Of a DNA stretch of 64,000 nucleotides, positions 9,701 through 18,858 are shown piece by piece; positions within the stretch are counted from its first letter, which is position 1, and each line of letters begins with the position of its first letter. Source of the stretch: Cytophagaceae bacterium (GTDB taxonomy: Bacteria > Bacteroidota > Bacteroidia > Cytophagales > UBA9547); NCBI GenBank assembly GCA_027488865.1, contig JAIYAU010000022.1, positions 67,969 to 131,968 on the forward strand, read 5' to 3'. The position numbers and the translations under genes are program-made. The notes under the pieces were generated by a model. The model was given only the letters and a program-made list of their open reading frames with translations. It ran no database searches and was not told the origin of the DNA.

Positions 9701-12700
9701 AAATCTTTGTCACCATCTTTCACCCTAACAAAAACATCGTTATTAGCCAATTTAGAAGCTTCGATGAATACATTGTCAATATAATATTTCACCAATTTGC
9801 TTTTGTCAGCACCCAAGGCAGCCGAAAGACTATCACCTTTGTATTCGTATCGAACCAGTTTTTTGCCATCAGCAAATGTTTGTCCGTACAAATTGACAGC
9901 CTTTATAGATGATTCAAAATAAAGCGTTTTGTCTTTAAATTGGCTGATGAACAACTTGTTATCCGCATCTTTGTATGCAAATACTTTGTCGCCTGTTTTG
10001 TTGATATTGAAATTTGTACTTATCTGACCTGCCTTTACCAAACCCACAAAACGTGTTTTTTCGATAACTTGCATACGCACACTGTCTGCACTTAATTTTA
10101 ATCCCAAGTCGATATTACCTTTGTTTTTATCGGCTAGAATCGAAAAACTATTGGCATTATCAACATAAGTGGCAAAACCGTTGCCTGTTTTATCGCCTTT
10201 CACCACCATTTTCCTTTCTTTTTCTTGGTAATATATATCGCCTTTGCCATCCTTGTTTTCTACATTGGCACCCAAAGAAAAATCAGCATAAGATGCCTTG
10301 AACTGAGCTATGCCTTTGTTTTTATCTAGCTTGGCGCTTATGCTGTCATTGTCCAATTTAAAATATAAAGTACCTTTGGCATCGGATTTAATTCCTGCCA
10401 TATCCACTTTCAAATTGGGTTGTGTGAAATTGAGGCTGCTATTGCCTTTGGAGTCCAAATTGGCATCAAGGCTTCGTTCACCCGTTTTTAGTGAGATGTT
10501 TGCTTTGCCCGCTTTGTCGAAAGCACCAGAAATGCTATTGCCATCTACAGCAGAATTGATGGAACCATTGCCTTCGTTCAAATCAAATTTGCCCGAAACA
10601 CTGTCGCTTGCCAACACAAAACTGGCTATCCCAATTTTGGTTTTTTTATCGCCTTGGATATTCAACATCACATTTTCTTTGGGAATATTGAGGAATATTT
10701 TTCCAAAACCTTTGCTATCGCCAGCCAAAGCCAGAGCAAATTCGGGCATCGACAAGCTAATGCTTCCTCGTCCAGATCGGTCGATGCTTCCGCCCACGAA
10801 GCGATTTCCATACAACCCAGCAAAGCGACCCTTTCCTTCTTTATCGTTCAAATACAAATTGAGTGAATCGTTGTTGGGCAAAGCCAAACTGAAACTGCCC
10901 ATCCCAATGGTTTTATCGCCTGCGGCTACAATTTTTAAATTATCATTTTGGAAAAACAAATTGCCTCTGCCCTCAGCATCTGCCCCTACTTTTACACCCA
11001 AATTGCCTGATTTGAATGAAAGCAGCCCTCTTTTTTCTTTGTATCCTGCCAATTTCAAATTCAAATCAGCATTGTTCATATTCACCACAGCACTATCAGG
11101 ATTTACGGCTAAAATATATTGGTCATTGTCTTTTTTAAAATCGAACAAACCAGATGCTTCATTCAAATTGGCTTTTGTATTGAGTTTGTAGCTGGCAGCA
11201 TCTAAAGTGAAAAATGCTGAACCCTCTTTTTTGTCTGCCCCCAGACTAAATTCTTTTCCGCTTGTGGCAATCAAAATTTTTCCCGATTGGTTTTTGGTAT
11301 CTAAATCGAAACTGTATTTGTCGTTTTCTTTTTGATAAGTCATCCAGCCTTTGCCGTTGTTGGTTTCTACACCAGCATCGAGCAATATTCCCGAAGTATT
11401 AAGTTTCATGCTTGATTTTTCGGTACTTCCTTCAATATCCACATCCACGCCATTGGTATTCACTTTTACTTTGCCTTGGCTATTTTCCTTGTCAAATTCA
11501 ACAGCAAGATTGTCGTCAATTTGCAATTTGCCATAGCCTGATTTTTTGCCTTCCAACCCAATCGAATGTCCATCGGCTTTGATTTTGATGGCTGCCGAAC
11601 CCAAAGATTTATCAATCGAAGTATACAAATTAAAATCGCTACTAGGCACAAAACTCAACGTGGCCGATTGTTTGATGAGGTCACTACTTACGAACATGCT
11701 TTTGCCATCGTAATTCATGCCAAAGCTGCCCCTCCGATTCTTTTCTAAATAGCTGCCTTTTAAGCCAAAACTAGTGCCAACATTAAAATTGAGACTTGCC
11801 GAATCGCCAGGGAAATAAGCCAAACCCATGCCATAGGTATTGCCCGATTTTTTTGCTATGTTGAAAGCCAAGGCTTTGGTAGAGCTACTTCCGGAAATAT
11901 CTAATTTCCAATCTTGGTCTTCAAAATTGAAATACCCAAATTTCTTTATCACATTAGCGCCAAAAGCAATGCTTGTGTTTCCATTTTTACCTTTCAGACC
12001 ACCTTCTGACAAATCGGGTTTGATGTTGGGGTTGAATGTCCAGTCGCCTACTTTTATCGATTGGTTATTAACTTGATTCACCACTTCACCTGCCGCCTTT
12101 TCTGCCAATGGTTGCAATGCGGCACTGGCAGCCTCACCAGGTACAACTGACCTTCCCGTTAAATTCACAAAAGTACCTTCGGCTTGCATCGCCAATTGGA
12201 AATCGCCTTCCAAATACTTCATTTCCAAGCCCACATCTGCTTTTACATTTACACCATTGGAAGAAGCATCTATCAATTGCATGTACAAAGCACCACCGAA
12301 ACGCACCTTTCTGTCTACTTTCATGGTGATAGCCTTGGTCTTTTTATCGACTTCAGACGACATATTGCCATAAATATTTCCTTCTATTCCCACAGCATTA
12401 ATTACCCCTGGCACAATGGGAAAACCGATGCCATCGTCTTTGGCAAATGCTTCGAAATACCAAAATTTAGTTCCTGAAGGATCTTTGCCCACAATCATGG
12501 TAGAACCTGCTTTGATTTTAGTAGGTGCATAAATAAACCCAGACAAAGTACCTGTAAATACATTTCCCCACTGCGGATCGTCCTTTTTGATTTCCAAAGT
12601 ACCTGACATAAATGCTACAGGTGTATTAAGCTCAACTTCTAATTTATCTACTGATTTTATACTCTCAGGCTTTGTATTTAACACTGCCGAAGAAATAGGC

Positions 12701-15498
12701 ACTTTAGGCTTGTTTTCATAATCGTTTGGAATATTGAGGCTGGTATTTAGTTCTATCGAGCCATAGAAATTGTTGGAAAGCGGTTCACCTCCAGGGCCAG
12801 AAAAGTCATCTGACAAATTCATCGCCCCTTTCATATAATACAAATATTTGCCATTCAAATATGCTGCTCCAATCCCAGCAATATTTACTTCAACTATGCC
12901 ATTGGCATAGCCCACCATTTCTTTCTCGAAAATACATTCGCCATTTGGCCTATCGAAACCAATTTGATGAGTGCCAAATATTTTGAAACCACTTTGGTTG
13001 TTTACCGCCATTTTCAATCCCTTCACTTCTACATCAACGGTTGCATCCAGACAGTTAGCTTCACTAAATTTGATGCGTTTTATGGTAAAATCTCCTCTCG
13101 ATTCTGGGGCTTTTTCACTGAAGGTTATTTTTTTGCCTTCGAGTTTTTCCTCCAATATGCCATCAATAAAACCATCATTGTTGATATTTGCCGACACCCT
13201 AAATTTTTTAGCTTCATCAATAATGGGTATATCGATAGATGCTTTGAAAATACCAGATTTGACAACTCCATTTTCAACCAGTACTTCAAACAAGCCAGGT
13301 TTTGCGGAAAATGCGTTGAATTTGATTTTGGTTGTTGGGTCAATTTCTTTGCTATAATTGAAAAATAAACCTGTGGCTTTGAAATAGTTTTTGATCGTTT
13401 TTGTTTTTGAAAGGTCGATAGCCTCCACTACTTCTTCATCGAAAGTAATGCGCTTCTTCTCGTCAAATTTTTGTTTGAATTGTAGATCGAATCGAGGGAT
13501 ATAAGCTCCTTTCCAATCGCTTGGAAAGTCAGCTGGTGATTTTTTGTCAGAAAAATCGATTACAAAATTCTTAGGTTGGACTAACAAATTTGCATTAGGA
13601 ATGGGGCGATATGGCGGTATGCGAATATCGTCTTTCTCGGCATCGAACTCAATATAGGTGAGGTCGCGCAAGTTTACAAATGGCAATGTAATGCGATTAC
13701 CTTCAGCACTTTGCGAACTTTCTGGCAACCCAATACTTCCGTAATACACCAGATCGTATCCATTTATTCCTATAAAAGCGGTGGTATTGGTATCGAGAAG
13801 GATTGTGAAATTCAGCGGCTCCATCAAATCGTATTTGCCAGAAATCTTTACCCCACCCGTAATTTTAAATTTATTGTAATCGACCCAAGTATTTTGTGAG
13901 GTAATTTTGGGCTGTTCACCATCGATTACAATATCCAAAGGCACTACCATTTTGCCTCGCAAGCGAAGTGCATTTTTATCTAATTTCACTGCGTTGGGCG
14001 TAAAAAATAGACTGGCTCTTTTGCCATCTTTTGATTTTATTTCTTCAGCTTCGCCATTGGTGATTTCTTTAAACAATTCGCCTTGTTCGAGAACATAAAC
14101 TTCATTGGCTATCTTTTTTATTTTAATGTCCTTGAAATCGACTTCGGCAAATTTTTTGCCTTCCCTGTCTAACTTCACTCTGCCTCTACCTGACAATTTG
14201 TTCAAATCATTGTTTTTGGTGCTCAAGACAGCCACTTCATGATCGCCAGCCAAAAATTTCTCTAATGTTGGTCGGCCCTTGAATTTGCTAATGACACTTT
14301 CCGCCACTTTTTGTTCGCCTGAATAGCCTTCTATTTTCCACAAAAACCAGACATCTCGTTCAAATTCTTCGTTAACAATTGTTTCCCAAGAAGTAGAACT
14401 GGTTGTAGGCCGGGTAGTTTCGTCATATACTGCTGGTTTATTTTTAAACGCATCTTCAATATTGTTTGTATCCGAGGCATCAATTTTCACAATTCTTAAT
14501 CTATAAGCAACGGGTTGAGATGGAGCCGCTTTATTGTCGGGCGAAAGCCATTTGAAAAGTTGCTGTTTACCAGGTTGGAACTGATGGTTTTTTATAGGAA
14601 ATTCTAATTCTATCTTACCCCCAGTAGGATAACCATACATAAACCAGTTTGGCTCGCTTAAACCATCGTTTCTAAATAGAGCTTGGTTATTTTTATCTGC
14701 TACTTTTACTTGATACACATATCGTTTGCCTATTTCCAATTGAGTGGCCGAAGCATCAAATACAAACTGCAAATTGTTGGTAAACTCACTTTCATATATT
14801 TTCAAAGCATTGTCACTTTTAATAGCTACTGCAGGATCCACACCTTCGGTAGTGATTTCGAACACACGCAACTGATACTCAGTATTGGCTGGATTGAGCG
14901 GCGGAGCCGTCATAATCCATTGGAAAATAATATTTTGTGGATTTGAAGGAAGAACATAATTAGTTCTAGGAGAAATGACCTGAGGAATACCGCCCAATTG
15001 AAAAAAGCCAGAAGCGCACCCTGAATTGGATAATAATTTGCCCGATCTAAAATCTAGAGCTTCAATACAAATGGTATAAAACCCTTCTGGAAGAACCCCT
15101 TTCTCTGTTAAAATTTTAGGATCTGTACCAGAAATCGCCACATTTTCAAAAGCCAAATACGGCACCCAATCATCTCCAGCAATTGATAACGGTACCCCTG
15201 GATAAATGGTAATGGGCGAGTAACCTGCTGAAGGACTAGATTCAATGGTAACGCCGTTGCTCGATGATATTTTAACTTTCAAGCGAATTTCCCATGAAGG
15301 CTCGGAGAAATCTTTGAAAAGCAAAGTAGCCATTAAGGCTTTACTATTCACTTTATAAAAATCAGAATAAAAAGGAGAATAGGGAGGATTGAGCAAGGTA
15401 TTAATTTGCACGGGTGTTTGTACTTGGCCTATGGTCGAAAAGCAACTGAGTAGGCCCAATAAAAATATCCCAATTCTTATTAATTTGTTCATTTTCAT
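6730..15498 (-). CDS. Giant (2922 aa) envelope protein with N-terminal TANFOR-like region and long amphipathic beta-repeat zones
   Basis: Begins with a Sec signal peptide (MKMNKLIRIGIFLLGLLSC, then FSTIGQVQ). Residues ~25-180 (NPPYSPFYSDFY, then LPEGFYTICIEA) resemble the TANFOR domain named from Tannerella forsythia; I recall this rather than searched it. Residues ~180-400 have two Ig/FN3-like units (FQWIMTAPP, FKWLSPDN). Residues ~400-1200 are mixed beta-rich sequence. Residues ~1200-1800 are a repeat zone of ~20-22 residue beta units marked by GxGxxxF and DKxxG turns. Residues ~2010-2515 are a Phe/Leu/Asp-rich zone of alternating hydrophobic and polar residues. The C-terminal ~400 residues are glycine-rich beta sequence ending FEAKLEI. 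No T9SS CTD, catalytic motif or membrane helix is visible. It sits directly upstream of the FN3 gene and downstream of the barrel gene. Function unknown; a structural or groove-forming envelope protein is my inference. Confidence 0.85.
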   Translation of the reverse strand: MKMNKLIRIGIFLLGLLSCFSTIGQVQTPVQINTLLNPPYSPFYSDFYKVNSKALMATLLFKDFSEPSWEIRLKVKISSSNGVTIESSPSAGYSPITIYPGVPLSIAGDDWVPYLAFENVAISGTDPKILTEKGVLPEGFYTICIEALDFRSGKLLSNSGCASGFFQLGGIPQVISPRTNYVLPSNPQNIIFQWIMTAPPLNPANTEYQLRVFEITTEGVDPAVAIKSDNALKIYESEFTNNLQFVFDASATQLEIGKRYVYQVKVADKNNQALFRNDGLSEPNWFMYGYPTGGKIELEFPIKNHQFQPGKQQLFKWLSPDNKAAPSQPVAYRLRIVKIDASDTNNIEDAFKNKPAVYDETTRPTTSSTSWETIVNEEFERDVWFLWKIEGYSGEQKVAESVISKFKGRPTLEKFLAGDHEVAVLSTKNNDLNKLSGRGRVKLDREGKKFAEVDFKDIKIKKIANEVYVLEQGELFKEITNGEAEEIKSKDGKRASLFFTPNAVKLDKNALRLRGKMVVPLDIVIDGEQPKITSQNTWVDYNKFKITGGVKISGKYDLMEPLNFTILLDTNTTAFIGINGYDLVYYGSIGLPESSQSAEGNRITLPFVNLRDLTYIEFDAEKDDIRIPPYRPIPNANLLVQPKNFVIDFSDKKSPADFPSDWKGAYIPRFDLQFKQKFDEKKRITFDEEVVEAIDLSKTKTIKNYFKATGLFFNYSKEIDPTTKIKFNAFSAKPGLFEVLVENGVVKSGIFKASIDIPIIDEAKKFRVSANINNDGFIDGILEEKLEGKKITFSEKAPESRGDFTIKRIKFSEANCLDATVDVEVKGLKMAVNNQSGFKIFGTHQIGFDRPNGECIFEKEMVGYANGIVEVNIAGIGAAYLNGKYLYYMKGAMNLSDDFSGPGGEPLSNNFYGSIELNTSLNIPNDYENKPKVPISSAVLNTKPESIKSVDKLEVELNTPVAFMSGTLEIKKDDPQWGNVFTGTLSGFIYAPTKIKAGSTMIVGKDPSGTKFWYFEAFAKDDGIGFPIVPGVINAVGIEGNIYGNMSSEVDKKTKAITMKVDRKVRFGGALYMQLIDASSNGVNVKADVGLEMKYLEGDFQLAMQAEGTFVNLTGRSVVPGEAASAALQPLAEKAAGEVVNQVNNQSIKVGDWTFNPNIKPDLSEGGLKGKNGNTSIAFGANVIKKFGYFNFEDQDWKLDISGSSSTKALAFNIAKKSGNTYGMGLAYFPGDSASLNFNVGTSFGLKGSYLEKNRRGSFGMNYDGKSMFVSSDLIKQSATLSFVPSSDFNLYTSIDKSLGSAAIKIKADGHSIGLEGKKSGYGKLQIDDNLAVEFDKENSQGKVKVNTNGVDVDIEGSTEKSSMKLNTSGILLDAGVETNNGKGWMTYQKENDKYSFDLDTKNQSGKILIATSGKEFSLGADKKEGSAFFTLDAASYKLNTKANLNEASGLFDFKKDNDQYILAVNPDSAVVNMNNADLNLKLAGYKEKRGLLSFKSGNLGVKVGADAEGRGNLFFQNDNLKIVAAGDKTIGMGSFSLALPNNDSLNLYLNDKEGKGRFAGLYGNRFVGGSIDRSGRGSISLSMPEFALALAGDSKGFGKIFLNIPKENVMLNIQGDKKTKIGIASFVLASDSVSGKFDLNEGNGSINSAVDGNSISGAFDKAGKANISLKTGERSLDANLDSKGNSSLNFTQPNLKVDMAGIKSDAKGTLYFKLDNDSISAKLDKNKGIAQFKASYADFSLGANVENKDGKGDIYYQEKERKMVVKGDKTGNGFATYVDNANSFSILADKNKGNIDLGLKLSADSVRMQVIEKTRFVGLVKAGQISTNFNINKTGDKVFAYKDADNKLFISQFKDKTLYFESSIKAVNLYGQTFADGKKLVRYEYKGDSLSAALGADKSKLVKYYIDNVFIEASKLANNDVFVRVKDGDKDFKASRNATEQFVDFVNGQKRVRVDKETLLVNDGEHEVILKNDKPKPRLFIDGKEVTLEIGKLYEFKGFSFSYNIDGDLSFLKIKFPNLPDFNAGFSLGKFPYLSVKFPTYDLSFKGVDFGFDFNLGGFKLEFPTLDGLSFKMPSGLDLKFSGYDIDLNFGDFKTNFRGKFDFSLAFNDIFAFDFALDELKWRFNKYTFGIDKLFNIKFQMPEAPRWASYNLNTEMFKMSFDAFKFDFEPYKLIQFAYDTKIFKLFDTGIEFKFNKMALAFELDKYLRFNFDVDKYFNITPINISTKWDKLDLGLSMDSLRFAYLPIKLNIDPKMFAVDLNGKMLSFDINKNLKFNYSIDKFFQVSPLAFDGKWGKYGMSFPKVGNFSLTDGIRSFSIGDVGLNLKDVDLDLNYNFDKDLSLKYKLDLFSISMDKISLKMDKYDLGFGKLDGLWYMDGKYNFKFKDVLSLDIDGYAMSYNFKSPNIQFNVPKYKLNVGGWTDKLNFTYDDFNLSLGKIDGLIYFDKFSRFEFNTDLLIKTGLADLELGIKGLKLPTKSFYFKIKDYNLSYSGPTGIKFTMPNKWFSIGGKMYFGIGWDDLNIECGLSSLRAFKTDYGITYGGDKYFGVLYKKSEVSFMKDRSLKMIDGDKGVTIDEDGIITLKNGTQEIVAGGDQPIKFKDANGMEMKDGSGSDGFKFNVAGMDFDVKATDDNNVLIETKQKMATIAIASEGEGTMSATLSNGSTKYGTLYKNKYTWGLALGNESADKGPQATQNIKMSGPSKIGKITTNSTSILQAIAYASFSTKTGELYINGQVTATKPLMCIDNGTFSCKFSKDDFYIKVAEPDKMASLRPLCMSLDTKGYFHVSPRRYAAGISKSYRFALEGGFSEEALGVTVISISAGVKFGYLIEGEGILVITKSGEENFVELEKLRIKVEGDASAYISGKVFGVGGKVSMGVYMGGELILILTRNEKSFEGKMYAGFEFLGEDFDIDFEAKLEI
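7900..9470 (-). repeat. Phe/Leu/Asp-rich alternating beta zone of the 2922-aa protein
   Basis: About 500 residues in which short strands of the form LxFxFxL alternate with DK, GK or DG turns (for example LSFKMPSGLDLKFSGYDIDL). A looser 50-60 residue period is visible through recurring DKYFNI, DKFFQVSP and DKYDLGFGKLDG segments. Strong alternation of hydrophobic and polar residues over the whole zone points to amphipathic strands. Confidence 0.7.
10100..11870 (-). repeat. GxG-turn beta-repeat zone of the 2922-aa protein
   Basis: About 590 residues built of roughly 20-22 residue units, often in pairs of about 40. Units carry a turn like NKGKGxIxF or KTGxGxxxF followed by a strand ending SLxxDK (for example DKEGKGRFAGLYGNRFVGGS and DRSGRGSISL). 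Weakly MORN-like in spacing, but without the MORN consensus (YxGxxxxGxxxGxG). Confidence 0.65.
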
Positions 15499-15567
15499 AC
15501 TTAATAGTATTCAATTACCACTTCTTATACCCTAATTATTGATAACTTTTTAGACATAAGCTATACT

Positions 15568-17310
15568 TTAAAAAACAAAATCATATCCAATTTTGCCTTG
15601 GTATTCGCTAAACGTTTGTCCTTGACCTTCTATGGTGTTTTTTTTGATCAATGACGTTTCCAATTTAATAGCATGGTGCTTGTTTACTTTGTAGGTGGCA
15701 GATATTTTATTGGTTAATGTGGTAGATTTAGCAGCAATGTCTGTGTTGTTTAAGTAAGCTGTGGTGTACACCAAATTCAACTTCTTTTCCAGCATTTTTT
15801 TATTTAAACTTATAGAAGGACCGATGGAAATTGTTTTAACATTAGGGGCTTCAATTTGATTGTATAGTATAGCGGCCGTGCCACTTGCTTGCCAAGGCTG
15901 ATTATTAACTGTATAGCTTCCACTTATATTAGAAACCTTATTGGTTTGTAAAACTTGATAATTGATGAATTCTTTGATATCGTTTGATTCTTGAAATGTG
16001 ACTGCCATCATGGCCGAATGCTTAAATTCTGATTTGCCCCAAGAATAATTTAATGTCCCTCCACGGCTTTGGTTAATCTGAACTAATTTTACCGAATCTT
16101 TCTTAGTGATTACAGAAGGCGAGGTTGAGTGATTAAAATTAGTATAATTTAAGTTCAACACTAAGTTATTTATAATAGTGTATGTTACGTTAAACGAGCC
16201 AATGTACCTTCTCATGGTCTGAGCGAGATTATTCTGAAGGTTATTTTTTTCTGTACCTACGTTGGCCGCTAATAAAACCTTATTTTGAAACAAACTGGTG
16301 TTCGTATTTAAAGTATATGCTTGTATATCGTTTTTGGCAGTAAGTACGCCCAACGAGGCATAAGTCGGATCTACACGTAAATAATTGATGCCTACAGTCC
16401 AATATTTTTCTTTGTAATTAGCTATCACATTATAAGCGTTGTTAAAAGTGGTTGAATTTAACGGAGTGAAAAAACCTTTCAAATTGTTAAAATAATTATA
16501 TCCTCCTGTTTGCTCAAAATTTAAATTTCTTTTATCCAATGTAAGTGCACTAGCCGTATATTCTACCATCAAATCTAATTTCTTAGTAATTTGGTTTTTG
16601 GTTTTTAAGCCCAATACCAAATTTTCTTTTGGGCTAATTCCAAATTTTGTATTTATTATATCCCCTGGATAATAATCATCCTCAGCATGAAAAAGGATTA
16701 AAGAAACATTGTGCTTCGATTTGCCCAATTCTACTTTAGTACCAAAACCCTTTCGTAAATATGCGGGGGCTATTGGCGTACCATTAATGGTATCCCCTAT
16801 TGTTCTCCTATTTAATCGACCATAAAACATAGCAAGTTTAACTAATCCATTGGTAGGTGCTAATTCTACTCCCCCACCAAACCAACGAACGCCAGAATAT
16901 GAATATTTAGAAAAATCTAGAGCTCGATCTCCCACATGTATGGTCACCCATTTGTATTTGGGACTAGCACCAGTTTTATTTAATATTGAATAAAGTACAG
17001 CTAACGGGTCACCAGATTTAGTAATACCACTATTAGTATAATTTATAGCAAATGGAACTGAAACCTTGCCAAACAAAGTAACTGTGGCATTTGCATTAAG
17101 CGCATAGGCAAATGGTGCTCTTCTTGACGCTATTCCATTTACCCCATAGCCAACCGCAGAAGCATTGAAGCCACCTGTTACCTTTATAGGTTTTACCTTT
17201 TTCAAATTCTTGATGTCTTCCAATGCTTTTTCAGCGTCTTGAGCAAAAAGAAATGCGGGGCACCAAAAAATAAACAAGAAAAGTATTTTACTGTTAAGCT
17301 TTGAATTCAC
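15568..17310 (-). CDS. Outer-membrane beta-barrel protein (putative), T9SS operon
   Basis: 580 aa, GTG start at 17310; a stop codon directly precedes it in frame and no ATG lies near, so the GTG is the likely start. Signal peptide MNSKLNSKILFLFIFWCPAF, cut near FAQ. After a short Lys-rich stretch (EDIKNLKKVKPIKV) the rest alternates hydrophobic and polar residues in ~10-residue strands with many aromatic residues, and the chain ends GKIGYDFVF: a C-terminal Phe is typical of BAM-inserted barrels. Position between porP/sprF and the 2922-aa gene suggests an outer-membrane partner of the adhesin system. No family recognised with certainty; a pore, receptor or assembly factor are all possible. Confidence 0.75.
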   Translation of the reverse strand: MNSKLNSKILFLFIFWCPAFLFAQDAEKALEDIKNLKKVKPIKVTGGFNASAVGYGVNGIASRRAPFAYALNANATVTLFGKVSVPFAINYTNSGITKSGDPLAVLYSILNKTGASPKYKWVTIHVGDRALDFSKYSYSGVRWFGGGVELAPTNGLVKLAMFYGRLNRRTIGDTINGTPIAPAYLRKGFGTKVELGKSKHNVSLILFHAEDDYYPGDIINTKFGISPKENLVLGLKTKNQITKKLDLMVEYTASALTLDKRNLNFEQTGGYNYFNNLKGFFTPLNSTTFNNAYNVIANYKEKYWTVGINYLRVDPTYASLGVLTAKNDIQAYTLNTNTSLFQNKVLLAANVGTEKNNLQNNLAQTMRRYIGSFNVTYTIINNLVLNLNYTNFNHSTSPSVITKKDSVKLVQINQSRGGTLNYSWGKSEFKHSAMMAVTFQESNDIKEFINYQVLQTNKVSNISGSYTVNNQPWQASGTAAILYNQIEAPNVKTISIGPSISLNKKMLEKKLNLVYTTAYLNNTDIAAKSTTLTNKISATYKVNKHHAIKLETSLIKKNTIEGQGQTFSEYQGKIGYDFVF

Positions 17311-17372
17311 TTAATCGCTACATTTAAATTTAATAAGTTTTTTCAAGCTATAAAAAGATACTAATTAATATA

Positions 17373-17393
17373 TAATTGGTATAGAACCAATTA
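17373..17393 (-). other. Intercistronic hairpin downstream of porP/sprF
   Basis: TAATTGGT (17373-17380) and ACCAATTA (17386-17393) form a perfect 8-bp stem with a 5-base loop, just after the porP/sprF stop codon. Without a U-tract it may be a weak attenuator or RNA-stability element rather than a terminator. Confidence 0.4.
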
Positions 17394-17401
17394 GAATATA
17401 A

Positions 17402-18823
17402 TTAGTACAGCCAAATGTTACCAAAAATCAAATCGTCTATTTTCTGCTTTTTAATCCTGTTAATTTCTGTTAACGCGTCCCTGTAATTTGTAACCTCTTT
17501 TGTAGATACCAAATAATAAGTTTCGTTTCTACTTCTTATAACTGATGTGGTAAGATTAGCTCTTTTTAACAGAATCTTTTGGTACTTTTTAACATCTTCA
17601 AATTTGTAGTAGGCCGCAATTATTACGCTAGCTTTACCTTTAGGAAAATCCTTAATAAATCTTTCATCCCCTGCTTTGTTATCAAGACTTGACAAATTTT
17701 CAACTGCTACCTCATCCACCATGCCTTGTGACTCTTCCGCATAAATATTTTGGATATCAGCATTGAATGCACTTTTCAGAAAATCTGGGTCTATTCCATC
17801 TTTCATGATAAATACATGGTACAAAGTATCTGATCTGCGGTTATTTACAGATTTAATATCTGATTTTGGCACTTCTCGAGTTTCTGATAAGGTGTAGCTA
17901 TCGGAGGAAACACTTTCATCAGTTATTGGTTTGGATTTAGATTTTGACCCCAAATTATATCCAATACATAATTCATGAATTCCTGACGAAACAGTAGCTA
18001 AAGCACTAGTTGGATAGCCATAATTATACCCAACAGTTAAGTTGTCATATATTAAACCCAATGTAGCACCCACAGCAGAGCGAGAATCATAGGTTAACCC
18101 ACCCCAAAACATTTTTTTGAAATTGAAAATTGCATTTGCCGATACCATGGTTTCAGTACCTTGTGAACTTCTTCCTATTAACAAAGGATTGAAAGTTATA
18201 TCATTAACAATTGGTAAATCATATTTTACAAACAATTGATAAACTGGATTTTGCAAGTAAGATAAACTACCTGTCTCGATTTTAGATTTGGCGAAATTTA
18301 TGTTGGTAATTGAAATACCAGTTTGTAATTGTTTTCGAGTATAAGTAAACCCAAAATCTGATGTAAATTTAGCACTAGGGCGTAATCTTGTGAAACTTTG
18401 AATCTCATCGGCGCTGGAAGCCACAACGCTGTTAAGGTCAACTCCTGTATTAACATAACCAGCTGACAACCCTAACCTAACGTTTTGGAGAGCACTAATA
18501 GGTACTAGATAGCTGTAGCTCAAATTAGCTCCAAAGCGTTTAATAATATTCATTTTATCATTATAAAGCTGAAGCCCCAAACCCATTCTCTCGTGAGGCA
18601 GACCTTTGTCCATAGAAATAAGCATACTTTCAGGTGCGCCTTTAAAGCCTACCAATTGATTGCGATAATGAGCGAAAGCCTTCAGATCTGCAGTATTTCC
18701 TGCATAAGCTGGACTTAGCAAATATGGATTAACAAAAGTTTGGGTGAAATTGCTAGTTTGTTGCGCCTGAAGCGATAAAACCATATTGACCCCTAAAACG
18801 ATAAGTAAAATACTTTTTTTCAT
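17402..18823 (-). CDS. PorP/SprF family T9SS outer-membrane protein with C-terminal SPOR-like extension
   Basis: PorP/SprF proteins are outer-membrane barrels needed for export or surface attachment of type-B CTD adhesins such as SprB. Family signs: the mature start QQTSNFTQTFVNPYLLSPAY, then AGNTADLKAFAHYRNQLVGF and ISMDKGLPHERMGLGLQLYN, followed by barrel strands to about residue 295. The family usually ends there (~300-330 aa). This one is ~473 aa and adds a Ser/Lys-rich linker and a final ~75 residues resembling a SPOR domain (a strand, helix, then YYLVSTKEVTNYRDALTEIN). I place the start at the ATG at 18823, which begins a signal peptide (MKKSILLIVLGVN); an upstream in-frame ATG at 18862 overlaps the previous stop by 4 nt. 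It directly follows a type-B adhesin, as sprF follows sprB. Confidence 0.9.
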   Translation of the reverse strand: MKKSILLIVLGVNMVLSLQAQQTSNFTQTFVNPYLLSPAYAGNTADLKAFAHYRNQLVGFKGAPESMLISMDKGLPHERMGLGLQLYNDKMNIIKRFGANLSYSYLVPISALQNVRLGLSAGYVNTGVDLNSVVASSADEIQSFTRLRPSAKFTSDFGFTYTRKQLQTGISITNINFAKSKIETGSLSYLQNPVYQLFVKYDLPIVNDITFNPLLIGRSSQGTETMVSANAIFNFKKMFWGGLTYDSRSAVGATLGLIYDNLTVGYNYGYPTSALATVSSGIHELCIGYNLGSKSKSKPITDESVSSDSYTLSETREVPKSDIKSVNNRRSDTLYHVFIMKDGIDPDFLKSAFNADIQNIYAEESQGMVDEVAVENLSSLDNKAGDERFIKDFPKGKASVIIAAYYKFEDVKKYQKILLKRANLTTSVIRSRNETYYLVSTKEVTNYRDALTEINRIKKQKIDDLIFGNIWLY

Positions 18824-18858
18824 TTTTGTAAATTGTATAGTGTTTTTGAATAGGATTA

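Noticed and set aside
10310-11191. A 293-codon open frame on the plus strand opposite the 2922-aa gene, and similar opposite-strand frames within adhesin genes
   Set aside because: They are shadows of repetitive, stop-poor coding sequence; their proteins are low-complexity and match no family.
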